From NCBI GenBank assembly GCA_903813345.2, contig CAIIXF020000001.1, positions 6,515,098 through 6,579,097 of the forward strand: a stretch of DNA of 64,000 bases. Direction: 5' to 3'. Below the pieces are notes generated by a model. The model was given only the letters and a program-made list of their open reading frames with translations. It was not told the origin of the DNA and did not search any database. The position numbers and the translations under genes are program-made. The stretch is from Owenia fusiformis (Eukaryota; Annelida; Polychaeta; Sabellida; Oweniidae). Shown in pieces: positions 38,601-50,200 of the stretch; within the stretch, counting starts at the first letter, position 1, and each line of letters opens with the position of its first letter.

Positions 38601-41600
38601 CTTTTTAATGTGCTTAAAATGTTCGAATGATTTTCATCATTTAAAATCACCATGGAAAGCCGATCTTTTAAATCTCGACACAAATCATTCTCACTTTTCC
38701 TTTTGTCTCGAACGATAAAGACGATCGATTTCCAAATAACAATGAGAGATTTTTAATCATTTTCGAATAATTGAATTGAGATATATATTATTGTCGGAAT
38801 CCATCGTGTATAGTACCGTGCAATACGACACGTACAGATTAAAGAATCTAGCTTGATCAATTGATTTAAAGAAACGCATTCGTGATCAATGATACAATTA
38901 ATCCTAATGTATGCAACCTTTTTTATAACACCAGTTCGCAAGACCAAATAAACCTCCTACCTAAAGGTCAAATCGAGGTCAGCGTGACTTAGGGGGTGCC
39001 AAAAATGTTATATTTCATAAAAACAATAATCTATTATCTTTCAAATGAAATAAAAATCTAGGTAATAGCTTTTCTAGAACTGAAATCAATGGAACGCGTA
39101 ATTGAATAATCAACATTTTCAAGTTATTTTTGTCTTTAACATTCATATTTCAAGAAGTACTACCAATAACAATCGGTGATTTAGTAAGAAAATAGATAAT
39201 TGCTGACTTAACTATGATTTCTGTCTATGATTTTGCCTAGCAAAGGAATATAAATCGATATAGTGAAATTGAAAAATTGGGGGTAGGGGAGAATAAAAAT
39301 ATACATCTAATTTAAATAAAAGAGGTTCATCATTATAATTAAACGATACCACAGTTTGCATAAGCATTACGGAACATGCGCAAAAATTGCAAAGGTATTC
39401 ATCAAGTAGTTTTTGATAAAAAAAACTGTTTTTCTCTCGTGAAGAGAACGAGAATCACGAATATTTGGCGAAATTTTATTTTAGTTTTAAAATCCATAAG
39501 ATAGTCAGTCAATAGTGACTCGATTTTCATGAAATAAAGCATGTTGGTAAGAGAATTCAATCTGTTAATTGATTATTTGCCAAACAGAGCAATAATGATT
39601 ACTTTGCATTTTCTACAGTATTAGAATTGTAGAAACAAGGTATTAACTTTCAATATTTCATTTTTCAAAAAGTGTCATTTATCTGTGGCCAATCATATGG
39701 TATCCACAAACATTTCTTTAGGCTAGTGTGCTCGAGATTACTTTTGCACAATACAATAAGAAAATATGAATAAAGAACATAGGTAAATTAATAAGCCTTT
39801 TTATTCTCACTTTTCAACACTACGCACTGGCGTTTTGGCGTACATTGTTCCTACGCCACTGCTATGACAACATATCCTTGTTCTATTTTCAGATCAAAAG
39901 ATCTACCTGACTCGATGTACAGATGGTGCAGTTCGTTACGAGGGCTACAGATCAGGGACAATCGTTTCCCAACAACGTGGGTTAAACTATACAACAGGAA
40001 TAGACTGTAAAGTTATAATTGGTGTACCTGAAGGGTATTATATAAGACTGAGATTCTCGAAGTTTGAAGTACAAGAACCACAAGATGGCAATTGTCTCGA
40101 CTTTGTCAGAGTTTTTGAAGGTTTGTAAAACAGATGAATTTTTTTTTCTTTTTATATTCTTTTTATTACTTGAAAATAATGATAGGTTAGGAATCCATGT
40201 AATAATCTTTCTATTATTGAAAAAAAAGATTTTAGTTCTCATTATATATTTTTTTCTTTATTTGGATTCCCTTATTAAAGGGGATTACAGTACAAGACTT
40301 AAACTAGCCTCTGAAGTCAGTCCATATTGCAAGTCTTGTGTCTTGGTTTTGTGTATACATGTACTATAGGAAGACATTGCACTCTGTTTATGTTAGCTCA
40401 AATATGATATTATAAAAATGTTACTATATTAAGACCACTTCTGAAGTGGGGATTCTCATATTTAACAGTAAATATGTGTATTACATACCTAGCGAAGCAT
40501 TTGTATGGAAGTCAATGGGAAAGTTAGCGAGCTATATCCACCGATATTGCCCGATTACCCCGATATAGCCCGCTTACCTCGTTTTGATATTAGATTTCTT
40601 TAATAACCATGATAATATCATGACGTCACGTCATTGATACAAAGTAACCATGGGAACAAAGGCATGTAATACATCAGTTATGTCACTATGACGTGAAATA
40701 TGCCTGAGTTCTCCCAATATAGGCCGACCTTGGGAGGCTCTATATTTGGGCAAGAACTCAGGCATATTTCACGTCATAGTGACATAACCTCTAAGTATAT
40801 GAACTCCTCTCTTACAAGTGAAATATGAACACCTTTTTGTACCATTGACTCCTGACCCCATATTACCATGCATTTGCTTCCATGTGAACACCTCAAACAA
40901 ACAGACAGTCCCATGCAATCTTTTTCTTTCTGTACTTTTATTTCATTTAAATGATATCTCTTCAGGTCAGACAACCCAGTGGAAGCCATTATCTTCTAAA
41001 CTATGTGGCAATATAATGCCCCCTGCTATTATGAGCAGCAGCAACTATGTGACAATCTGGTGGAAGACAGACAACACTCAGGGGAACTCATTGCCAGGGT
41101 GGCAGGTTGAGTTTAAAAGAAGGAGAGGATACACAGGTGAGTTAATTCGAGTTTTAATATGGTGTTGTTATCTTAAGTGGTGATTACTCTCAGACCCACC
41201 TATACTGAGCCAGGTCCATCTTAAGGTTTAATTATTAGAAGGGGCCTTTAGGAGAAAAGTTCAAATAAAAACCATAAGACATTGTGTTTTATTTCAGAAG
41301 TGTTGGGGAAAATTCACTTTTGAAGATGTATTAATTTTTGATACAAAAAATACAGAACTATGAATAACTTGTAATGTTGTTTTTCAGTTGAAAGAAGACA
41401 CTGTCTCCACTGCAATAGCTCTGATGAGACATCAAGCTGTTTCGCAAATACCACAACTGTAAAATCCATGAAATGTCCTGCTGGAAAGCCCCACTGTTAC
41501 AGCTTAGCCAGATACATCAACAATACGGGAGAATTTCTGGGGGTAGAGCGGGGGTGTTTTAGTAATGATGGGGATATTATTTGTCCCCAAGATTCGCACT

Positions 41601-41770
41601 GTTCACATTATCGTTGCAATGCAGATGATTGTAATACATCAGACTTTGAATTCCTTACACCACCAAAACTAAGATATATCCCCCTGTACAGGGGTTTCTT
41701 AAGGATATTCTATGCATTGGATATAGTGTGTAAAAGTTTAATAACACTCTTGTTTGGAGTACAATTTTAG
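26664..41770 (+). CDS. Secreted/GPI-anchored CUB plus Ly6/uPAR (three-finger) domain protein
   Basis: Four coding exons, 26664-26736, 39893-40120, 40966-41136 and 41388-41770, all join in phase 1 into a 284-residue protein. Exon 1 is a signal peptide (IIGTLILVYIISPIQC). Exons 2 and 3 form one CUB domain of about 130 residues, with TTGIDCKVIIGVPEGYYIRL, CLDFVRVFEG and NYVTIWWKTD near the end. Exon 4 encodes a three-finger domain with ten cysteines, beginning RHCLHCNSS and ending RCNADDCN, the Ly6/uPAR pattern with CN at the end. The tail (IFYALDIVCKSLITLLFGVQF) is hydrophobic and could be a GPI-attachment signal or membrane helix. The first coding exon starts with an acceptor at 26606-26607, so a noncoding exon lies upstream. 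I know no gene name for this architecture. An extracellular binding role is inferred from the domains only. AATAAA at 42268 and 42825 are candidate poly(A) signals. Confidence 0.9.
27296..27402. mobile_element. MITE, CAGGCCCGTAGCCAGG family (copy 2, short)
   Basis: A 107-bp copy begins CAGGCCCGTAACCAGG, ends CCTGGCTACGGGCCTG and is flanked by TTTAAT on both sides (27290-27295 and 27403-27408). It shares interior words with copy 1 but lacks its middle, so it is an internally deleted derivative. It sits in the first intron of the CUB-Ly6 gene. Confidence 0.8.
27409..38346. other. Long intron of the CUB-Ly6 gene
   Basis: Most of a 13.2-kb intron (26737-39892). I see AT-rich sequence and poly-C and T-run patches (for example about 35130-35150). 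A short tandem word related to TTTGGCAGTTGGTGTT lies near 34720-34765. None of the open frames shows a recognisable domain, start context or splice pattern. No gene is supported here. Confidence 0.5.
38347..39861. mobile_element. hAT5-like non-autonomous DNA transposon beside a splice acceptor
   Basis: The ends CAGGGGCGTAGGAA and TTCCTACGCCACTG are near-perfect complements, flanked by an exact 5-bp duplication CTATG (38342-38346 and 39862-39866). A further subterminal match (TTCAACACTACGC) occurs near both ends, in the same orientation. The 1.5-kb interior has no intact transposase. The right end lies 31 bp before the first CUB exon, so the remaining host sequence must hold the polypyrimidine tract, and the branch point may lie in or next to the element. 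Confidence 0.8.
40677..40788. repeat. 36-bp perfect inverted repeat, MITE-like
   Basis: Positions 40677-40712 and 40753-40788 are exact complements (start GTTATGTCACTATGACGTGA). The 40-nt centre is itself partly self-complementary (CCCAATATAG against TATATTTGGG). The structure lies in the intron between the two CUB exons and could fold as a long hairpin in the pre-mRNA. It looks like a short palindromic MITE. Confidence 0.75.
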
Positions 41771-44700
41771 TGTGAAGTCCTGTCAAATGGATACTATCAA
41801 TGGATACTATCGTTAAAAGTAGACATCAGGCTGGTTTTTTTACTAGAGACAATCATAATATGTGTTTAAGTGTATAAAACACTAAAAGTATACAAATATA
41901 CACCAAAGTCAAATGGCAAAGTGCAAAAGTATGCCCCTCACAAATTGAGTTCCACCATCAGGAAGTGGGACAAGTTGACAAACCCAATCCCTATACAGAG
42001 GAGGAAGGGACCATTGAACAGTATGGAGACCAAGGTGAACTGATGCCAAAGTAATAGTGGATACATGTTCATAGAGGAGCAAAGGAGGAGTGATATACAT
42101 CTCATATATAGTATAGTTATTTTGTGTAGACATAGTTAAATATAGATAAACTAAAGGATGTGATTAGGGAGAAATGCATCAAACAATGGTGCTTGAAAGA
42201 TGAGGAAGATCTGTGGACGACTGAAGTGTTAAACAATATCAAGTATATTTTTATTTTCAAGAAACCAAATAAAAACATTTTGAAGGAAACAAGCATCTCT
42301 CTTTTGAAAAGATTTTTAGTTTTGACCTCGGAACTTTCTTAAATTATGGGCTCCTTCAGTTGGTTGAATATACCACACTACTATCTGACCCAAATAGTTC
42401 AACCTTCATTCTGGGAGTGGGACTGTAGCAATTAAAGTTACTAAACTACGTTCACCCTATATTGAAGGAGAAAAAAGTGAGAGTCCAGAGGAGAAACTAC
42501 TTCATAATATTTCATCACATCTTATTGTATTTTCCATTGCAATATGCCTCCGCATGTAGATGTAAAAGTTGGGAAAAAGTGTTGAAACCTGCAAGTGATG
42601 CAACATTCCTGGCCTTCCACACAAATGTATCAGTTATTTATCATAACATACTGTTAATGTCACTCATACTAAGTACCTAAAGGCCAAATTCCATATGCAG
42701 GGGCCAGAGATCAAAACATTTGTTTAGCATTCATCATAAACTACACAAACTGTTTGTTTTGAAGTTATTGTTACATTTTTGTGTTAGTTGTTCATGAATA
42801 TTTATAACAAAGTTTGTTTAGTACAATAAACCTTGTACAGGAGTAGCTCATTAAAGGGCAGCCTTTAGGGAGTTGACTGGCTGTGGACTTTGTTTATTAC
42901 AAATAAATTCATAGTTATAGAAATTAGAGTAAGTAAACACAAAGTATGCCAGTCAAAGAAGTTAACTATTGGTTGGGCCACTTTTTATAATCCATCCACT
43001 CATATAAAGTAAAAGTACTAAATATAAAGTAAATACAGAGTGTACATAAACTTTTAATTATATCAGGGGTGTAGCCAGGATTTAAAATGAGGTGAGGCAA
43101 ATATGAATAGGTGAGGCAAATTTATACTAAAAGAGGTACATGTATATTACTTGCCATTTGACTTGAATTCCACAGAGATAGTTGAAGAAATCAGAAAAAC
43201 ATATTTCTGTAAAATGTTGGTGAGGGAGTGCCCCCTTTTGCCTCATGCCTGGCTATATCCATGTATGTGTAAATAGTAATCTTCCTTAGTAGCCTTTTTG
43301 TTTTATTTAAACTTTACAGTTATAGCTAAAGTTCTAGTTTAAATATTACAAATCTGTTATTTTAGTTTACATTGAAGCCTATTGAATATAATGCTGCAGA
43401 GAATACAGTGGTTTAATATGTTTTAAAGTAGTAAGCAATGTTTTAATGAAACTTATGCATTACTTAATGAGAAATTTAATGAGTTATAATTTAATACTCT
43501 TATGAAAGAGTAGTTTTTAATTTTTTTAATTTTCTAACAATTTATTGTTTTCCAAAGTGCCAATTTTAGTTTAGTAGTTATGATTTTAGGGAACTAGAAT
43601 ACAATTTAGGAATTTAATACAATGCAGAAGAATTGTATTATATCACCATGCATGAATGTGTGTAAGATAGTTATACCAGTTGTATCTTTTTAAAGTGCAA
43701 TGTTGGCCAAATCTTAGTGGATAATATGAGAAATATTGTTTACAAGACAAACTCAAAAGGAATGGGTGGCATTTAAGTTAAGTCGTTTTATCTGAAATCA
43801 TGGTAATAAAATAAGAAATGCATAGTATGTACATAGTGCAGCCTTTACAAGTAGTTTAAGCTTTGCATAACTACCGTGTCATAAGTTGAAATACCATTGT
43901 TTTATGTTGAATTTATTTGTGGTGGTTTACCACTCATTTCAAGCTTTAAATACATTTTGATATTACTTTAATACTGTCATTTTATAACATTGATGCTCAT
44001 TACATGAAGTTGCAAAATAATATGTTTCCTAAACACTAGTCTCTTATTATATTATTTACTATAGTATGTATAATATACTTGCTGTAAATGTGTATACATG
44101 TACTATAACTATACAGGAGTTTCACTCTGGAAAATTTTTAACTCATGGGTCGAACTGTGAATTGTGAATATCAAAGGAAGATCTCTAGAACTCAAGGGAA
44201 GAGCCCAGCCCTTCTTAGAAGACTTGTGCTTGTATTTTAAAGGGGAAAAATAGTTTAGGTTTGAGTTCAATAAAAAATATCTTTGACTTCATTCTCGGAG
44301 TCGGGGTATCTTCAATTTGAACACAAGTCATAATGTCCAAAAAGAAGACAATGGTTTTCTAGGAATCATAAGTTACCAAAAATGGATCATTGTATCTGCA
44401 AGTTCTAAGTACTGAAACATGGTTGGTTTATTGACAAAGTTTAGGGTTTAAAATGAGGGAATTCTAGGTACAGTTGGGAAAAGCTATTCTGGTTTATGAT
44501 AAAAAATGTTTGCAAGGTCTAATGGTCATCTTCTTAGCTTAAAAAAGTACATTAAGTTATGAATGTTCCAGAATGGACTCCAAGTCATCATTTATTTTTT
44601 GTGCTACATTGTACATAAACATTTCAGTATTATATCATAATAAATCCATGACTATTCAATGACAGTTAATGTTCTGTTTTATGAATGATTTCAAAAGCTT

Positions 44701-44933
44701 TAAGAGAACACTGAAGTGACCTCTCTCCAGTGAACACCTTTACTGAATACATTTCACTGCCTAGTGAACACTTCGTCATTAGTAAACACCCCCCCCCCCA
44801 CCTCCCTTTAGTGAATACCTTTACTTAACACCTCTCTCCTCTTGTGAAGGTATTTATTTAAGTGAATACCTCTCTCTATTGAGCACCTTTTTATAGTGAA
44901 CACCCCATCTCTCCCTCTATTGAACACCTTTAC
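41771..44933. other. 3' region of the CUB-Ly6 gene and convergent intergenic DNA
   Basis: It contains candidate poly(A) signals (42268, 42825). A degenerate MITE at about 43074-43262 begins CAGGGGTGTAGCCAGGA and ends with a GCCTGGCTATATCC complement. From about 44717 to 44937 there is an irregular tandem stretch based on TAGTGAACACCTTT-like words with a poly-C tract. No further exons are seen. Confidence 0.45.
43074..43262. mobile_element. Degenerate MITE related to the GTAGCCAGG family
   Basis: Left end CAGGGGTGTAGCCAGG and right end TGCCTGGCTATATCC are imperfect complements, and both carry the GTAGCCAGG core seen in the copies at 26037, 27296 and 48257. The interior lacks the shared G-rich blocks, so this is a diverged relative. 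Confidence 0.5.
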
Positions 44934-44937
44934 TACA
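44717..44937. repeat. Degenerate short tandem repeat (TGAACACCTTT words)
   Basis: Eight or more variants of AGTGAACACCTCT/TTGAACACCTTTACT occur every 20-35 bp, with an internal poly-C run. The array abuts the left end of the mariner-type MITE at 44934. No coding potential. Confidence 0.55.
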
Positions 44938-45513
44938 GGATGTCCTGAAAGAATGGGACCTTCCCCAAGTCAGAAATATACCAATGTCTCCATGTATGTG
45001 TCATATATCATTTTAAAGCTACATTGATTTGCCAAGTTTCATGGTTCAACTCACAAATCTGAAAAAGTATTCAGTTCTGACCTGAATTTACCTGAAAATA
45101 TGGGTGTTATCCTCAAAGGTAAGCAGTAAGATGGATATTGATTTGGAAAAGAGGATGGTGAGGGCAAAAACTCCAAGGAAACTCTTCTAACATTCTTTGA
45201 AAAGATTTTATAAGGAATCACAAAATGCCACACCCCTTTATTTGAGGTGATTTTAAGGGTATATCCAAATAAATTGCTGCTGTGAACATGGCCAAGGGGG
45301 TACACACGAACTATTAATTTGTTGTAGAACTGAACTTGGACAAACACTTAATTTTGAAATGCCTGTAACTTTTTCACATGTGTTGTTAGTTGACCTATGA
45401 TACTTGGCAAAACAATGTAACTTTGGATAAGCTTTAAAATGATATATAACATAATATAGAGACATTAGTATATGTCTGCCTAGGGGAATCCCATACTTTC
45501 TGGACACCCTGTA
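44934..45513. mobile_element. 580-bp mariner-type MITE with long terminal repeats
   Basis: The element runs from TACAGGATGTCCTGAAAG to the complement of TACAGGGTGTCCAGAAAG, with TA at both ends. Imperfect complementarity continues inward for about 150 bp (shared words such as ATATATCATTTTAAAGC and TTGCCAAGT). Only a short centre separates the arms and no transposase is visible. TACAGGGTGTCC ends are of Tc1/mariner type and match the element at 55890 at the tip only. Confidence 0.8.
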
Positions 45514-46587
45514 CAGTGCACACCTCTCTCAATCAGTAAAACCAGCCATTAAAAAAACAAGAATATTGCATTTTATTTTCCCGAATAGTACTCCCGATAA
45601 TGAAAACGTCAACCTTTTGCTGCATGTAACCTGACACAGAGATTAGCTACATCAGATAATTCAATAGAGCCCTGGATATACAGTTTAGATTCATTCCTAG
45701 ATTGTCTCCTAGATGGTTTATAGGCTTATGAATAATTACTTGTCCCAGGCTCCACAGTTGATAACTTCATATGCACACTGTTATTCAATCAATGTAGAAA
45801 CGATAAACTCATCATTACCTAACTTTGTCACATGTATATGCTTCACAAACTACAATGCTATGAGTAACTAGTATTGTAGTAACTAGTAAAGCTGCCAGTG
45901 GGTTAGATGTAACAAGATTTTTTATATTGTAATGTAGTATCATGGGCTATTTAGCGGCACAGGAAACACCTGGGCACTTTATCTTAAAATTATGTAACAA
46001 TACATATATCATCTTGACCCACCAGGGTACTACACATACATGTAACATCTATAACCGAGGAGTATGAGTAGCCTATTTTAAAGGTATGACATGAATGGCA
46101 TGATTCAAGGAATACATGCAGCAGTGCTCAACTGATAAATCCTGTGTTTTGCCAAAACATAAAGTGCAAAAGTTCTTCAAACATTGGAGGTGGTTTCAGT
46201 TACATACGTTGGTTTGAGGCTGTATGCAGACAACTTTCAGTCCAAGAAATCTCGGGAGGTTTTCTAAAGGGACCACATGAAATCATTGATGCAAGCTAAA
46301 TCATAAAGTGAATGTGAATCACCCAAATACTACTTTCCTTGGTGACTTAATCTAAAGTGTTGGTGCACATAAGACTAGTAAAATAGTATTTCACCCCTTT
46401 CCCCAGTTCCCCATCTTGGATTTTCAAGATATGATGTTTTCAAATCAAACTGGGAAACTGGGGGTATGCTGGTTCCCACCCAGAGACAAATTCAACTTCA
46501 TGGTTGGCAATACATCGATGTTATTAAGAATAATGCACAATAAGAACACAGGATAAGAATAACGTAGAACATGTGAATTTCCATGAC

Positions 46588-46593
46588 TTTATT
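46588..46593 (-). other. Candidate ATIC polyadenylation signal
   Basis: AATAAA on the minus strand, about 700 bp beyond the ATIC stop codon. I saw no nearer canonical hexamer. Weak evidence only. Confidence 0.25.
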
Positions 46594-47289
46594 CAACATA
46601 GTTCATGTACATTCATTTTTTGTATCAAACTTATACTATAAAAGAGATTCTGTAGAATACATCAGAGACATAATGGCACATTTTGGAATGTTAAAAACAT
46701 TGATCTGTAGTGGAACATGGTAACATTTCGTAATTTCAGTCAAATATTGACTTTCCATCATGATATTGACATTTCTATCTTGTTGAATCAGCATGCTGAA
46801 GACTAAATAACAGCTAGATTCCTGAAGCATACAAAATTGTATTGGCGACGCTATCTATTGAGAGATAAGAAGTTAAATCTCTACATTTACCTAAAACATG
46901 TTTTGTTCAAAAGATAGTATCATGTTGGGATTTAGGCTACAGGCACCCACATAATGCAACACATACAGCAATAAGTATCACTGCTAAATAGAGATTCATT
47001 TCACATTCCTAATCAATGCATATAATTTGTGAGTTTCTTATAATTGACCTTTGGTACTATTCGTGTCTAACCTTACTCAATATAATGTAACAGTGTTTCT
47101 CCATTCTTAAAGAAACATCTTGAACAGAACATGGTTACATTTTATATATTGTAACAATATTTCCCATCTTTTAGTGATATTTAATATCCATTGGAGTGTC
47201 ATCTATAGATGTTGTTTTACAACAAGTGGCAAAAGTGTTAGCTAGTGTCAATATCAAAAATCATATCTCATATTATCCATGAATTAAGG

Positions 47290-50200
47290 CTAATGGTGGA
47301 AAAGACGAATAGTGGTGTGGGCCATTGCAATCTTGTGATCATCACATGCATCAATAACTGCCTGATCATTGGTCGATCCAGCTGGCGAAGCGATAAACTC
47401 AACGCCACTCTGAAACAGAGGCACATACAAAATTGTTCACATACATCCTAAATGAAGAGCTGTTATTTGGGAAAGGAGTTTAAAAGTGATGACAATTCAT
47501 ATTCAATTTCAGACAAACTTCATTTATCTATCCACTGATTGATGGCCATAAACAATATTTGGGGTTTGAAAATAGAAGGGAAATTAATGCACTAAGTGAC
47601 TCCACATACAAGATTATATTTTTTAGAAGTACATGTAGTATAGGCCCAATGAGCAAGGGGAAACACAGTGACCTGAGACAAGACTACATCTTATATAAAG
47701 ACAAATTATTTCTGTACCTGTTGGGCCCTATCAATGTTGTCACGGAATGGGAAGAAGGCATCGGAGCTCAGCGCAACGCCTTTCAGTTGGGACAACCATT
47801 CAGATCTCTCAGTCTGGAATACATATTCGAACATTGAAAACAGTTTGGTGCTACATATGCAACATATATCACACCATTATCAGCTTTTTCAATTTATAAA
47901 TCAACAAAAGATGTGAATGTAGGTACACACTCTCTCCCTCTCTGACAGCCTTTTACATGTTTGGGGAATTTTGTATATTCTGATAAAGGTTACTCACCTC
48001 TGTAAGTTTGGAAGGAGGGTTTTCAAGCATGCTTTCCCAGGTGGCAGTATCCATATCCTATAAAGCAATCATAAAAATGAAAGAGTCAATCAATGAAAAA
48101 ACAATCGACTTATCAATCAAGCAATCAATTCAATTATAAAAATATTAAATATAAGGAAACATCTTTCTGATTGTACACACTTTTATAACTTTCTACTGTA
48201 TTTAATCTATCTGTTTTATTATCAGATGTTATATTAAGTGTATCTTTGCAACGGTACAGCCCGTAGCCAGGGGGGTTCGCAGGGTTCGGCCGAACCCACC
48301 CCCCTGACCAAAAATTCTTTCAAAATCATGCAGTTTTCACCATTTTGAGCACTTCTCAAGTGATTTTAGCCATATTTTGGCCAAAAATTGTCAAATGTGA
48401 ACCCCCCTGGAAATTTTTGAAAACTGGACCCCCCTTGGCAAATCCTGGCTACAGGCCTGATGTATATTAAACTATATTGATCTACCTGACCCACTGTTCC
48501 ATTGACATACACATCAATAACATTGGACATCTCAGCACGCTTAACTCCCTTCTTGAACTCCATAGCTTTAACCTTAGGGTGCTGCCTCAACCACCTAGAC
48601 AGGGAGAATGACAGATTGTAGACATATTTCTTTTGACATGTCAGTTTATTGCTCATGAACACATGTAATATACATACATGTATACTGAATATGGTTAGGT
48701 ATTTATCTATATGGAAGGCACAGTGAAAAGATTGGCACAATTTACAATTTTGCATTTATTAATTTGATTCCATATCCAGGGATTTAGTAATATTATAAAG
48801 GTGCAATTATGGAAGATCCAAGATATAGTACATGAGACCAACCATTTTTTAGCTTTATGGAATTTAGTAATAAAAACGTAATGGTTGGATATAATAACAA
48901 GTAGGAACCAACCAGTTGTTAGCTTTATCTCCTGCTAAGCGTACACAGTGAATCCTTGACTGCTGACCTGCCCCGATGCCAATCACCTGACCATCTCTAG
49001 CATAACACACAGAGTTGGACTGGGTGTACTTCAGAGCAATGGTGGCCACAACAAGGTCCCTCAGAGCAGATTCTGGTAGCTGAAACATACAGAACACTTA
49101 TAAAGAACACTTATACAGAACACTTGTTTTTCAGTTACAATCTACTTTTATTGAACATAATAATATCAATGACAGTTAATTCTAGGGTGAAGCAAATTTT
49201 ACTGAAACCATTTTACTCAAACCAATCGCTCACTAAATGCCTGTTCTAAAAATTCTTACTTTATTAATAATTAATTATTTGTAAGGTTGCCTGGCAATAA
49301 TTTTGAATATCGGACATTCAACCTTTTTAATTCTAATGAATCTAGATATTTCTCCATTAAATTCATATTTGATGCATCTTTTACAGATCTACATGTACAG
49401 TATTCTTCTTTGCTGCCTTTAAATTGAAGCTATTATTTCAATTTACAATGAACTTTAATCAATAATTAGGTCATAACTAAATCAGCTTTGATGAGTTTTT
49501 TTCATACCTCATTTCGCTTTGTTACAACATTGGTGAATATTTCTGGATTGATCACTGCATCATTGTGTTTCTGTTGCATGTTTAGACCAAATAATGTCCT
49601 TGTCTCCATCTCAGGGGGCTCATAGCTGGTGTCCATCTAAGGGGTAATATAATTCATTATGTATATCATTGAAATTATGCTCAATGACTGAAAGCTGCAA
49701 CAATGTGATTTAGTTCATGGACCACTTATTTGTTTAAGTGACAGCAACAACATAACAAAATAGTATAATAAAAAATTGTGCCAACATGGATTGAAAACAA
49801 TGGCTGAGACAATTTTGAAGATTCTCAAAATATCCTAAGGCCTGAATTCAGCTTAAGGTGAACATACCTGTAGAACACAGTATTTTCCTCCCTTCTTCTT
49901 CTTAAGAATTGCCAATGCTTCTTCACCATAACTTGGGGCTATGATTCCATCTGACACCTGCATACAAAAATGTAACTGTCTGTCAAATGCTATACCTGTT
50001 GCTGTATCAGTTTAAAGGATTATAATATATGGTGTTGGTGAAATTTGAAATAAAATGAAATTAACTGAAGTGAACAGAAAATTCACTGATTTACTAATAT
50101 TCAAGACAAGAGGCTAATGTCATCATTTTACACATTTTTCGTCTTCTGCCATGGTATGATCATAAAATATTCTCAACGGATCTGAAAGAAAATTTGGTAT

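Noticed and set aside
45051-45507. Two overlapping minus-strand frames of 84-98 codons
   Set aside because: They fall inside the palindromic 580-bp MITE and have no transposase motif.
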